64,000 nt of DNA from Nocardioides marinus. GTDB lineage: Bacteria > Actinomycetota > Actinomycetes > Propionibacteriales > Nocardioidaceae. This document shows, piece after piece, positions 30,646 through 40,063 of the stretch. Below the pieces are notes generated by a model, which searched no databases, was not told where the DNA came from, and saw only the letters and a program-made list of their open reading frames with translations. The number at the start of each line of letters is the position of its first letter. Position 1 is the stretch's first letter. The stretch lies in assembly GCF_013408145.1 (NCBI RefSeq), contig NZ_JACBZI010000001.1, positions 496,001-560,000 on the forward strand. The letters are read 5' to 3'. The position numbers and the translations under genes are program-made.

Positions 30646-33600
30646 TCAGGCACCCACTGCCTGGGGGGAGGGTGGGGCGGTGACCGTGACGTCGCGGGTC
30701 ACCGCGGTGGCCTTGCCCCAGCCGTCGGTGACGGTCAGCGTCACCGTGTAGGTCCCGGCGGCGGGGAAGGCGTGCGTGGTCGCGGAGGTGGTCGTGTCGG
30801 GCAGGCCGTCGCCCCACGTCCAGCGGTAGCTGATCGAGTCCCCGGTGTCGGGGTCGCTGGACCCGACGGCGGAGAAGTTGCACGAGAGGTTGGTGCAGGC
30901 CGGCGGGTTGAGCACCGCGTTCGGCGGACGGTTGCCCGTCGGCTCGGTGATCGTCACCGTCTGCGTGGACGTCGCGGTCAGGCCCCACTCGTCGCGTGCG
31001 GTCAGGGTGACGGTGTAGGTGTTGGCTGCCGTGTAGGTGCGGGTCACCACCGCTCCCGAGCCGGAACCGTTGCCGAAGTTCCACGCGTAGGTCAGGGCCG
31101 TCGGGTTCTCGTCGGTGGAGCCGCGGGCGTCGTACGTGCAGACGTTCTGGTTGCACGTCACCGTGAAGCTCGGCACCGGCGGCTGGTTGCCGTCGGGGAC
31201 CGTGACGGTCACGGTGCGCTCGGTCGGCGTGGGCGTCACCTGGTCGTGCTGGTCGACGGCCCGCGCGAGCACGCGGTAGGTCCCCGCGGGGATGACCGGC
31301 GTGGTGTAGGAGAAGTTCGACCCCGGTGTGCCCGGGCTGTTGAGGAACGCCGCGCGCCAGCTCGGGGTGGTGCTGGTGAAGCCGCCCGTGGAGCTCATGT
31401 ACTGCCCGGCGGCGTTGACCACCGCCACCTCCACCCGCTGCATCGCCTGGTCGTCCTCCGCGCGGCCGCTGATGAAGATCTTGCCGTCGGGGAACGTCGC
31501 CCCCTCCACGGGAGCGAACAGGTTGTCGGTCAACGTCGGCGGCTGGTCGCCCGGGTAGATCCGGTAGCGCGCCGTCGCGCCCGTGGTCGACGTGTCCTGC
31601 TGGCCGGCGGTGTCGAAGGCGTACGCCGTCACCGCCCAGTCGCCCTGGGTCGGCAGCGTCACCGGCAGCGACCAGGTCGTGCTGGTGGCTCCCGGGCTGG
31701 CGAGCGTGGCCGGCAGGGTGGCGAACGCTGCGGCCATCGACCCGTTGGGCTGCAGGTAGCGGTTGGTGTCCTGGTCGCGCAGGGCCACCCGCAGCTCCGC
31801 GACCCCGAGGTCGTCGGTGGCCGTGCCGGTCAGCGCCAGCTGCAGCGACTGGCCGCCGGTGATCGTGCCCGTCACGTCGAGCCGGCCGTCCGGGGGAGCG
31901 TCACCCGGGATCTGCGCGGCCAGGCTCAGCCTCCCCTGGTTCGCGCTGGACGTGCTCAGCCCCAGGTCGTCCTGCGCCGCCACCGAGAAGGTGTAGGAGC
32001 CCGGCTTGAGGTCGAACGGTGTCGTCCACGACCACGAGTAGGAGGCCCCCGAGATGTTCACCGGGGAGATTCGGTGCCGCCCGGCGATCGAGTCGACGCC
32101 CCACGTGCCGTCCGCCGCGAGGTTCTCCCGGGTGGTGGTGTTGCGCAGCGTGATCTCGACGAAGGCCAGGTTCTCGTCGTCGGTGGCCGTCCCGGAGAAC
32201 GTCACCGGCCGCCCCGGGGTCACCTGGACGGTGCCCACGGCCGTCGGCGGGGTCATCGCGACCGGTGCGGTGATGGTCACCGACGGCGCCACCGCGTTGG
32301 TGGCCACCCGCCAGGTCCGGTCCGCTGTGTCGAGGTCACCCTGGCCGGCGGTGTCCGTGGCGCGCACCTGCACCATCCAGGAGTCCTCGTAGGGCACCGT
32401 CACCTCGTAGGACCACGTCGTCGACAGCCCGCCGACCACGTCGGGGGTGACCCGGAAGGAGTTGTACGTCGACGAGGCCGTCCCGTTGGCCTGCAGGTAG
32501 CGGTTCTGGGAGTCCTTGAGGGCCAGCGAGAGCGAGTTGACCCCCACGTCGTCGGTGGCGGTCCCGGTGATGGTGAAGGTCCGGGTGTTGATGAGGCTGC
32601 CGGTCGGCCCGGTGACGTTGGTGTTGGGCGGCTGGTCGCTGGTCCCGAACGTCTCGAACTTCTTCGTCGCCTTCGACGGGTCCTGGCTGCCGGTGCCGGA
32701 GACCGCGCGGGCCCGGATCGTCAGCTCCCGGTTGTTCGGGAACGTCAGCGGCAGGGACCAGGTGGTCGAGGCGGCACCCGGCTGCGCGAGGACTGCGTCG
32801 ATGGTGTTGGCGGTGGTGCTTCCCCAGGTGGTGAGGTCGTCGTTGAGGTAGCGGCGCGACTGGCGGTCCATGATCTCCACCCGCACGCTGCGTACGCCGG
32901 CAGCGGCTGTCGCCGTGCCGGAGACGGTGAACTCCTCGGCGACCGGCTTGATCCGACCCTCGATCGGGTCGACGATCACCGTCTCCACGCCGTTGCCGTT
33001 GGGGATCGCGTTGAAGTCGAAGAACGCCAGCCGGCCCACGTTGTACTCGCCCTGGGTGGTGGCGTCACCTCCGGTCCACAACCCGCGCGGGGTGAGCTCG
33101 ATGTGCTTGTTGCCCTCGAAGGAGTTCGACGTGGGGTTCCACTCCAGCGCGGTGCCGTCCTCCGGGTCCAGCGCCCCCAGGTGCTGGCGCTTGACCACCG
33201 CGTCCCCGAGCCCGTAGCCCGACAGGCCCTGCCCGGTGCCGTAGCCCTGGTCGGTCAGGCCCGGCCACGGCTGCGGCGAGGTCGGCGACTCGTTCCAGGC
33301 GAAGTGCCCGCCGATGAAGACCGCCTGCTCGGAGATCGCCACCGCGTAGATGCTGTCGAAGGCACGCGAGATCCACAGCGGCTGCACGTCGTCGCCGCCG
33401 CTGATCGGGAAGGCGATGACCGTGTCGTTGATCGGGGGCCGGTCACCCCCCGAACCGCTGGTCACGGCGAACCAGCTGCCGTCGGGGGAGATGTCGCCGC
33501 CGTAGATCCGCTGGATGCCGCCGACGTACTGCAGGTTCTCCTCCCACAGCCGGCTGCGCCACGGGGTCAGCTGCTGGGTGCGGGTGTTGATGATCGCGAT

Positions 33601-36183
33601 GCCGTAGCGGTCCTGACCGTTGACCTGGCGGCCGGTGTGCACCACCAGCAGCCGCCCCTCGTCGCGGGTCAGCTTGAGCCGCTGCACGGTCAGGTCGCCG
33701 TTGGTGCCGATGCCGCCGGAGAGGTTGTTGACGAAGTCGCTGCGCACCTCGCCGGTGGTCGCGTCGAGGGCCGCCAGGGCGCCGCGGGGCACGTTGTTGA
33801 CGAGGCTGAACCGGCCGCCGGCGTATACCGTGGTGTTGGTGACCGCGAGCTCCTGGACCTTGCCGTTGCCGTTGGCGGTGAACGACTCGATCGGGGCCCC
33901 GGTGGCGGGGTCGATCCGCGCGATCGCCTTGTGGGTCAGGCCGTTGACGGTGCCGAAGCTGCCGCCGATGAAGAGCTTGGTGCCGTCGGGGGAGGCCTCC
34001 ACCGCCTCGACCCCGCCGTTGGTGAACACCGGGCGGAAAGCCGGGTCGACCACCCCGGTGGTGGCGTTGAAGGCGGCGAGCCCCGCCTGCTGGTACGTCG
34101 TGCGGTTGGTGCCCGCGCGGTTGGCGATCGTGGTGAACGTGCCCGCGACGTACGCGCGGTTGCCGACGATCTCGATGTCCCAGATCTCGCCGTCACCGAT
34201 GTAGGGCATGGAGGTGTTGGGGGTGTCGGGAGGCAGCCGGGTGTGGCCGGGTGCCGGGGCGATGGGGGAGGTGGCGACCGAGCGGGTCGCGGTGTCCTCG
34301 AGCTCGCCGTCACTGACGGTGAGCGTCACCGTCCGCGGGCCGTCGCTGGCGTAGGTGTGCGAGGGGTCGACGCCGTCGCCGGTGGAGCCGTCGCCGAAGG
34401 TCCAGGTGTAGGTCAGCTGGTCCTCGTCGGGGTCGAAGGAGCCGCGCGCGTCGAACTCGCAGGTGCGGCCCGAGCAGCCGGCCGTGAACGCCGCCGTCGG
34501 GGCCTCGTTGGTCTCCGAGGCGTCGGTGCCGGGGTCGATCACCACCGAGAGCAGCATCGAGCGGGAGGCGGCGTTGCTGGTGGTCGCCGTCCGTCCCGCG
34601 GCCGTGCCCACGGGCACCTCGCCGGCGGAGTCGCCCAGCACGGTGCTGACCTTGCCGGAGCCGGTCGCGGCCGCGGTCGTGCGCTCGGTGGTGCCGCCCG
34701 GCAGCGACCAGGTCGTGCCGGTCGTCGACGACTTCTCGCTCCACGCGCTCACCAGCCACGACCGCGCGTGCTCGACCGGCAGGCTCGGGGTGGTGTGGCT
34801 GCTCGAGGAGCTGTTGCTGCCCCCGAGCGCGTACGCCGAGACCAGCGCCGGTCCGGTGCTGCGGTACGCCGCGACGACCGCCGAGGACTTGATCCACGCC
34901 GAGGTGGTGACCCCGACGTCGGCGCCCACGTCGGCCGGCGTGGCGCTGCGGGTCCAGACCCGGCCCCGGATGCCGTTGCCGTCCCGGCTGGTCAGCAGCG
35001 TCCAGCCGGGGATGTCGGTCGGCAGCGCCACGTCGGTGGAGTTCGCGGTCACGAAGAGGACCAGCCGGTCCAGCGGCTTGACCGTCGCCGGCACCCGCAC
35101 CGTGTGGGAGGCCCGGTTGCCCGCGGTGCTCGCCGCGCCCACGAACGAGATCTCGCCCTGGGCGACCCCGCTGGTTGCGGTGACCTGCTGGGTCAGGCTG
35201 TCGGTGGCGGTGCCGTCGCTCACGGTGAGCGTGACCGCCCGGGTGCCGTCGGCGGCGTAGGTGTGCGACGGCGTGGGGCCGGTCGCCGTGCCGCCGTCGC
35301 CGAAGGCCCAGGCGTAGGTCAGGTCGTCACCGTCGGGGTCGCTGGACCCCAGGGCGTTGAAGGAGCAGGCGAGGCGGTCGCAGCTGCTGGTGAAGTCGGC
35401 GACCGGCGGGTGGGCGACCGCCACCCCGGGGCTGAGGACGACCGAGGTCATCACCGTCCGGCTGGCCGCCGGGTCGGTGGTGGCCTCGCGGGCGGCGTGG
35501 GTGCCCACCGCCGCGGCCCCGCCGGTGTCGGCGAGCACGGCGCTGATCTTCCCCGAGCCGCCGGCCGCGGCGGTGGTGCGCTCCACGGCGCCGGTCGGCA
35601 GGGTCCACGCGGTGGCGGACGAGGACTTCTCCGCCCACGACTCCACGACCCACGACCCGGGGTCGGCCACGTCGACCGGCGCGGTCGCGTGCGTCGTACC
35701 CGCCGAGTTCACGACGCGGCTCGAGGAGGCGGTGACCGACGCGGAGCCCAGCGAGCTGCGGTAGGCCGCCACCGCGAGGACCGACTTGGTCGCCGCGGCG
35801 GTCGTCACCGTCACGTTGACGCCGGCGTCGGCGGCGGTGGCCGCACGGGTCCAGGTCCGGCCGCGGATGCCGTTGCCGTCGCGCGACTCCAGCAGCGTCC
35901 ACCCCGCCGGGTCCGAGATGGCCACGGTCGAGTCGTTGGTGGTGAGGGTCAGCAGCAGCTGGTCGCCGGCCTGCACGTCGGCCGGGATCCGGACGACGTG
36001 CGCGGTGCGGTTGCCGGCGCTGCTGGCGGCGCCGACGTGGATCAGGGCGGGGTCGGCGCCCGCGGCCGGGCCGACACCCAGCAGCGCGGGCAGGACGGCG
36101 GCCACGAGGGCCAGGAGCAGGGCCGCGATGATCGGTCGCCTGGGGGTGGTGGTGGGCTCGTGCACGGCGGCGGTCCGATCCAT
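30646..36183 (-). CDS. Giant secreted PKD-domain and beta-propeller repeat protein
   Basis: 1845 residues from the ATG at 36183. A signal peptide covers about residues 17-43 (PIIAALLLALVAAVLPALLG, cleavage near GADP). Two copies of a roughly 230-residue beta domain (IHVGAASSAGNR and ISFVGAASTAGNR, each with SRDGNGIRGR) are each followed by a PKD domain. A propeller-like region with WDIEIVGNRAYVAG and FIGGSFGTVNG covers about 650-1050. Several Ig-like repeats (GTATDD-VGV type) follow, then two more PKD domains at the end. All four PKD domains share C-x4-C (CDRLAC, CSGRTC, CNQNVC, CTNLSC), probable disulphides. There is no sortase motif. Probably an adhesin or matrix protein. Confidence 0.85.
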   Translation of the reverse strand: MDRTAAVHEPTTTPRRPIIAALLLALVAAVLPALLGVGPAAGADPALIHVGAASSAGNRTAHVVRIPADVQAGDQLLLTLTTNDSTVAISDPAGWTLLESRDGNGIRGRTWTRAATAADAGVNVTVTTAAATKSVLAVAAYRSSLGSASVTASSSRVVNSAGTTHATAPVDVADPGSWVVESWAEKSSSATAWTLPTGAVERTTAAAGGSGKISAVLADTGGAAAVGTHAAREATTDPAASRTVMTSVVLSPGVAVAHPPVADFTSSCDRLACSFNALGSSDPDGDDLTYAWAFGDGGTATGPTPSHTYAADGTRAVTLTVSDGTATDSLTQQVTATSGVAQGEISFVGAASTAGNRASHTVRVPATVKPLDRLVLFVTANSTDVALPTDIPGWTLLTSRDGNGIRGRVWTRSATPADVGADVGVTTSAWIKSSAVVAAYRSTGPALVSAYALGGSNSSSSSHTTPSLPVEHARSWLVSAWSEKSSTTGTTWSLPGGTTERTTAAATGSGKVSTVLGDSAGEVPVGTAAGRTATTSNAASRSMLLSVVIDPGTDASETNEAPTAAFTAGCSGRTCEFDARGSFDPDEDQLTYTWTFGDGSTGDGVDPSHTYASDGPRTVTLTVSDGELEDTATRSVATSPIAPAPGHTRLPPDTPNTSMPYIGDGEIWDIEIVGNRAYVAGTFTTIANRAGTNRTTYQQAGLAAFNATTGVVDPAFRPVFTNGGVEAVEASPDGTKLFIGGSFGTVNGLTHKAIARIDPATGAPIESFTANGNGKVQELAVTNTTVYAGGRFSLVNNVPRGALAALDATTGEVRSDFVNNLSGGIGTNGDLTVQRLKLTRDEGRLLVVHTGRQVNGQDRYGIAIINTRTQQLTPWRSRLWEENLQYVGGIQRIYGGDISPDGSWFAVTSGSGGDRPPINDTVIAFPISGGDDVQPLWISRAFDSIYAVAISEQAVFIGGHFAWNESPTSPQPWPGLTDQGYGTGQGLSGYGLGDAVVKRQHLGALDPEDGTALEWNPTSNSFEGNKHIELTPRGLWTGGDATTQGEYNVGRLAFFDFNAIPNGNGVETVIVDPIEGRIKPVAEEFTVSGTATAAAGVRSVRVEIMDRQSRRYLNDDLTTWGSTTANTIDAVLAQPGAASTTWSLPLTFPNNRELTIRARAVSGTGSQDPSKATKKFETFGTSDQPPNTNVTGPTGSLINTRTFTITGTATDDVGVNSLSLALKDSQNRYLQANGTASSTYNSFRVTPDVVGGLSTTWSYEVTVPYEDSWMVQVRATDTAGQGDLDTADRTWRVATNAVAPSVTITAPVAMTPPTAVGTVQVTPGRPVTFSGTATDDENLAFVEITLRNTTTRENLAADGTWGVDSIAGRHRISPVNISGASYSWSWTTPFDLKPGSYTFSVAAQDDLGLSTSSANQGRLSLAAQIPGDAPPDGRLDVTGTITGGQSLQLALTGTATDDLGVAELRVALRDQDTNRYLQPNGSMAAAFATLPATLASPGATSTTWSLPVTLPTQGDWAVTAYAFDTAGQQDTSTTGATARYRIYPGDQPPTLTDNLFAPVEGATFPDGKIFISGRAEDDQAMQRVEVAVVNAAGQYMSSTGGFTSTTPSWRAAFLNSPGTPGSNFSYTTPVIPAGTYRVLARAVDQHDQVTPTPTERTVTVTVPDGNQPPVPSFTVTCNQNVCTYDARGSTDENPTALTYAWNFGNGSGSGAVVTRTYTAANTYTVTLTARDEWGLTATSTQTVTITEPTGNRPPNAVLNPPACTNLSCNFSAVGSSDPDTGDSISYRWTWGDGLPDTTTSATTHAFPAAGTYTVTLTVTDGWGKATAVTRDVTVTAPPSPQAVGA

Positions 36184-36370
36184 CCGGTGGGTCCTCGACA
36201 GAGGCTGGATGGAGCGTGGCAGCGGCGGCCGTGCAGGACATGCCCCAAATGCGGGAAAACAGGGGGGCAAACGCCGGCTCGGAGGTCGTCCACGGATCCT
36301 CGGGGCCACCCCCACAGGGGTGTGGGTATCGCATCCGGTCCCACGGACCCCTACGGTGACGCAGGTGAGC

Positions 36371-37177
36371 ATGTCCGATCGCCTGCACGTCAGGCACCAC
36401 GGGTCGCCGGGGGCGACGCCGCTGGTGCTGGTGCACGGCTTCGGGTGCGACCAGTCGATGTGGCACCACGTGGTGCCCCGGCTCGCCGACGACTTCCACG
36501 TCGTGACCCTGGACCTGGTGGGCGCAGGCGGCTCCGACCGCTCGGCGTGGGACCCCCGGCGCTACGCCACGCTCGAGGGGTACGCCGAGGACCTCGTCGA
36601 CCTGCTGCGCGAGCTCGACCTCGACCAGCCGGTGCTCGTCGGGCACTCGGTCTCGGCGATGATCACGGCGTACGCGCAGGTCATGGCCCCCGAGCTCGTC
36701 TCCCGGCTGGTGATGATCGGCCCCTCCCCGCGCTACGTCGACGAGGACGACTACGTGGGCGGCTTCTCGGCGGAGGCCATCGAGGACCTGCTGTCCGCGC
36801 TCTCGGCCAACTACGTGTCGTGGGCCCGCACCATGGCGCCCGTCATCGCGGGCAACCCGGACCGGCCGGAGGTGCACGGCGAGCTGGCCGAGGCCTTCTG
36901 CCGCATGGACCCGGAGGTGGCGGAGGTGTTCGCCCGGACGACGTTCCTCAGCGACGCCCGCGAGATCCTGCCGCGGGTCACGGCCCCGACGCTGGTGATG
37001 CAGTGCTCCGAGGACGTCATCGCACCCCGCGCGGTGGGGGAGTACGTCGCCAGCCGGCTCCCCGACGCCGAGCTGGTCGTCCTGCGCGCGACCGGCCACT
37101 GCCCCCAGCTCAGCGACCCCGAGGAGACCGTGGCCGTGCTCCGGGAGCACCTGACGTCCGCGAACGTGCTGCGATGA
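36371..37177 (+). CDS. Alpha/beta hydrolase, RsbQ-like
   Basis: 268 residues, close to the 269 of Bacillus RsbQ. The nucleophile is Ser93 in GHSVSAM, the oxyanion motif is VLVHGFGCDQSMW, and the acid and base lie in CSEDVIAP and ATGHCPQLS near residues 216 and 244; these positions match RsbQ closely. RsbQ activates the PAS-PP2C phosphatase RsbP in energy-stress signalling, and an RsbP-like gene follows with an ATGA overlap. The ATG at 36371 is used; the in-frame GTG at 36365 is possible. Strigolactone-receptor-like hydrolases share this fold, but the partner gene favours the RsbQ role. Confidence 0.85.
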   Translation: MSDRLHVRHHGSPGATPLVLVHGFGCDQSMWHHVVPRLADDFHVVTLDLVGAGGSDRSAWDPRRYATLEGYAEDLVDLLRELDLDQPVLVGHSVSAMITAYAQVMAPELVSRLVMIGPSPRYVDEDDYVGGFSAEAIEDLLSALSANYVSWARTMAPVIAGNPDRPEVHGELAEAFCRMDPEVAEVFARTTFLSDAREILPRVTAPTLVMQCSEDVIAPRAVGEYVASRLPDAELVVLRATGHCPQLSDPEETVAVLREHLTSANVLR

Positions 37178-38418
37178 GCAAGAGCCGCGTGCTCGAGGCG
37201 TTCACCGCGGCGCTCCTCGACGACGACCCGCGTGCCCTCTACGACCAGGCGCCCTGCGGCTACCTCACCCTGGCTCCCGACGGCACCGTGGTGAAGACCA
37301 ACACCACGCTGCGCACGATGCTCCGGTGCACCGACGACCTCGCCGGCACCACGCTGCACGAGCTGCTCGTCCCCTCCGCCCGGGTCCTGGTCGAGACCCA
37401 CGTGATGCCGATGCTGCGCCTGCAGGGCGCGGTCAACGAGGTGGCCCTGGAGCTGCAGTGCCTCGACGGCACCCGGCTCCCCGCGCTCGTGAACGCCACC
37501 GCCGAGCGGGACGGCGGCGGCCGCACCACCGTGGTGCGGATGGCGGTCTTCGACGCGACCGAGCGGCGACGCTACGAGCAGGAGCTGGTCGGCCGGGCCG
37601 AGGAGGCCAGGGCGGCGCAGCGGGCGGCCGAGGACGCCCAGCAGCGCCTGCGGACCCTGGTCGACACCCTGCAGGGCTCGCTGGTGCCGCGCAGCCTGCC
37701 GGACGTGCCGGGACTGTCCGTGGCCGGCGCCTACCGACCGGCGTGGGACGGGGACCAGGTCGGCGGCGACTTCTTCGACGTCTTCCCCACCGACGGTGAG
37801 TGGTGGGTGGTCCTCGGGGACGTCAGCGGCAAGGGCGTCGACGCGGCCGTGGTCACCGCCCTCGTCCGCAACGGGGCCCGCGCACTGGCCACCTCCCTGC
37901 CGGCCCAGGAGCGCACCCCCGCCCACGTCCTGACCCAGCTGGACGTCCTGGTGGACAGCCACGAGACCGAGCGCTTCTGCACCGTGGCCCTGCTGAGGAT
38001 GCGTCGCGACGGGGACCGGTGGGCGCTCAGCTACGTCTCCGCCGGGCACCCGCCCCTCTTGCTGCGGCCCCCCGCCGGACCGGTGCGGTCGGTCGAGTCG
38101 CAGAACCCACCCCTCGGGCTCGGGCTGCGCCACGAGCCGGGCCTGCTCGCCGACGACGGGCCCGAGCAGGTCGAGCTCGAGCTGCGCTCCGGCGACATGG
38201 TGGTCCTGCACACCGACGGCATCTCGGAGGCGCCCACCGCCGACGGACTCTGGGGCGACTGCGGGCTCGTCGAGACGCTCGAGTCGATCGCCGCCGCGTC
38301 GGCGCCCGCCGGCGAGGTAGCTGGCGAGGTGGCCGACGGGCTCGTCGCCCGCGCCGTGCAGCTCCAGGGCGGGCGACCGCGCGACGACATCGCCTGCCTC
38401 GTCCTCGTCGCCGACTGA
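37174..38418 (+). CDS. PAS-PP2C serine phosphatase, RsbP-like
   Basis: 414 residues, compared with about 400 for Bacillus RsbP. A PAS domain covers about 20-130 (YDQAPCGYLTLAPDGTVVKTN). A short coiled coil (ERRRYEQELVGRAEEARAAQ) links it to the SpoIIE/PP2C domain (about 180-414) with metal motifs GGDFFDVF, GDVSGKGVDAA, HTDGISEA and RDDIACLVL. It should dephosphorylate an anti-anti-sigma factor. Its ATG overlaps the hydrolase stop, as in the rsbQP operon. No sigma factor or antagonist gene is adjacent; the kinase-like protein at 12007 is a possible distant partner. Confidence 0.88.
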   Translation: MSKSRVLEAFTAALLDDDPRALYDQAPCGYLTLAPDGTVVKTNTTLRTMLRCTDDLAGTTLHELLVPSARVLVETHVMPMLRLQGAVNEVALELQCLDGTRLPALVNATAERDGGGRTTVVRMAVFDATERRRYEQELVGRAEEARAAQRAAEDAQQRLRTLVDTLQGSLVPRSLPDVPGLSVAGAYRPAWDGDQVGGDFFDVFPTDGEWWVVLGDVSGKGVDAAVVTALVRNGARALATSLPAQERTPAHVLTQLDVLVDSHETERFCTVALLRMRRDGDRWALSYVSAGHPPLLLRPPAGPVRSVESQNPPLGLGLRHEPGLLADDGPEQVELELRSGDMVVLHTDGISEAPTADGLWGDCGLVETLESIAAASAPAGEVAGEVADGLVARAVQLQGGRPRDDIACLVLVAD

Positions 38419-38542
38419 GGGCACGACACCCGACCCGGAGACCCCCACCCGGCCCGGCGGTCCAGACAGCCGCGCGGGAGTGTCGGTGGAGGTCTTTACT
38501 TTCCTCCTCGGTGGCCGTCGGGCCGCGGATCGGAGGTGCGGC

Positions 38543-39844
38543 ATGGATGAGCGGGGCATGGGTGGGCGGGCGCTCGAGGTCGACGAGGCGTGGCGCGAGC
38601 TGAGGCGTCGGCTGGCCGACCGGGTCGCCGGGCTCGGCCCGGAGGAGTCCCTCGTGCTGGCCGTGCAGGTCGCCGGGCTCGGTGACGGTCCGGGCCCCTA
38701 CGTCACCGTCGGCGGTCGGGCCGGGGGTGGCTGGCGGGTGGAGGCCGCGAGCAACGCCTACCTCGACGCTGCCCACCAGCTCGACGAGGGCGGGCACGAG
38801 CGGCTGCTCGCGCTGGGCTGGGGCGCTCCGACGTACCTCCCCGGCCAGGGTGGCCACGGCTCCGCCAACTGGTGGGTCGACCTCGAGACGGGGGAGGAGG
38901 AGCGCGCCGCGTGGCTGCTCGTGCAGGCGCTGCGCGAGGCGTACGCCGTGCCGCACCCGGCCTTCCTGGAGTCCTCCGGCCTGGACCTCGCCGGACTCCA
39001 GGGCCCCGACTCGCCGCCCGCCCCCGAGCCGCCGGACCGGGTGGAGCTCATCGAGCAGCTGCCGGTCGTGCGCCCGCGCGACGTCGAGCACCTGCGTGAG
39101 CTCGTCGTGGAGACGCTCACCGTGATGACCGGGGCCGAGGTGTTCGTCGACGAGGAGGGCGACGTCGTCGTGCCTTGCGGCGAGCAGAGCCTCGTCTGGG
39201 TCGGCCCCGACCTCGACCGCCCCGTCGTCTCCATCACCGCCGTGCTCGTCGACCGGGTGACCCGTCCCCAGGCCGGCCTGGCGGCGCTCAACCTGGTGGG
39301 CGGTCGACTGCCCCACGTCTCCGCACGCATGCTCGGGAGCCGGTTGACCATCACCCACGAACTGCACGCGATGCCGTTCGTCCCCGAGCACCTCGCGGGC
39401 TGGGTCGCCCGCTGCCAGGTCGAGATCGACGAGGTCGCGGCCGAGGCGGCGCTGCTGCTGGGCGGCGAGCGCTACCTCGAGAACCTCGACGCGCCCCGCC
39501 CCGCGCCGGTGCTCGACGAGGAGGTCGCCACGATCGCCGAGCTGCTGGCTGTCGGGCCGGTGTCGCCGCGCGTGGTGGCTGAGGTCTTCAACCACTCCCG
39601 CGGTGCCGTCGTACGCCGCCTGGTCGGCCTGCGCCAGGGCCACCTGATCGCCCACACCGAGGACGTGGACGGCCTGCTGGACGCCCTGCGGGCCGGCCTG
39701 CGGTGGATCGTCGACGAGCCCGACCGCCAGGCCGACGCACGTCGCCGGGCCCGGCGCCGGGTCGACCCGCGCCCCAGCATCCAGTCGGTGCTGCTGGACG
39801 ACCAGCCGGACCTCTTCGAGAGCGAGTCCGGGCCGACCGGCTGA
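38543..39844 (+). CDS. TY-Chap/YbjN-like multi-domain protein
   Basis: 433 residues from the ATG at 38543, with GGAGG at a good distance. It has the three-part layout of actinobacterial TY-Chap proteins: an N-terminal domain (AWRELRRRLADRVAGL, NWWVDLETGEEE), a central YbjN/chaperone-like domain (VEHLRELVVETLTVMTGAEVFVDEEGDVVVPCG) and a C-terminal helical domain ending with a basic stretch (ARRRARRRVDPRP). The fold resembles type III secretion chaperones. The role in actinobacteria is not established. No secretion genes are adjacent, so assignment is to family only. Confidence 0.7.
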   Translation: MDERGMGGRALEVDEAWRELRRRLADRVAGLGPEESLVLAVQVAGLGDGPGPYVTVGGRAGGGWRVEAASNAYLDAAHQLDEGGHERLLALGWGAPTYLPGQGGHGSANWWVDLETGEEERAAWLLVQALREAYAVPHPAFLESSGLDLAGLQGPDSPPAPEPPDRVELIEQLPVVRPRDVEHLRELVVETLTVMTGAEVFVDEEGDVVVPCGEQSLVWVGPDLDRPVVSITAVLVDRVTRPQAGLAALNLVGGRLPHVSARMLGSRLTITHELHAMPFVPEHLAGWVARCQVEIDEVAAEAALLLGGERYLENLDAPRPAPVLDEEVATIAELLAVGPVSPRVVAEVFNHSRGAVVRRLVGLRQGHLIAHTEDVDGLLDALRAGLRWIVDEPDRQADARRRARRRVDPRPSIQSVLLDDQPDLFESESGPTG

Positions 39845-39847
39845 GGC

Positions 39848-40054
39848 CTACTCCTCGCCGGGTGTCTGCGTGCTCTCGTTGCGGGTGCCCGACGGGTCCT
39901 CGAGGCGCTCGTCGGAGTCCGCGAGGACCGCCTCGGCCTGACGTCGGGGGTCGTCGGCTCCGGCCTCGGTCTCCTCGGGGACGGAGTCGGCGCGGCTGGC
40001 CGCGCGTTCCTCGTCGCGGTCGGCGGGGTCGGTCGGCGGCGGTGGTGTGCTCAT
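39848..40054 (-). CDS. Small acidic hydrophilic protein, unknown function
   Basis: 68 residues from the ATG at 40054, with an AGGGGG upstream on the same strand. It is composed almost wholly of Pro, Glu, Asp, Ser, Thr and Arg (TDPADRDEERAASRADS), and is probably disordered. It lies nine bases downstream of the membrane-protein gene's stop on the opposite flank and is convergent with the TY-Chap-like gene. Such short acidic proteins are frequent in Nocardioides-like genomes; function is unknown. Confidence 0.55.
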   Translation of the reverse strand: MSTPPPPTDPADRDEERAASRADSVPEETEAGADDPRRQAEAVLADSDERLEDPSGTRNESTQTPGEE

Positions 40055-40063
40055 GCCCCCTGC

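Noticed and set aside
36320..36340. Sigma-B-type promoter (GGGTAT) ahead of the RsbQ-like gene
   Set aside because: The -10-like GGGTAT is present at about 36324, but no convincing GTTT -35 element lies at the required distance, so it is not listed as a feature.
30583..38418. A 2611-codon open frame on the + strand across the PKD gene and the RsbP-like gene
   Set aside because: Only its last 414 codons (from 37174) encode a recognisable protein. The remainder is a low-complexity antisense shadow of the giant PKD protein gene, a normal effect of very high GC.
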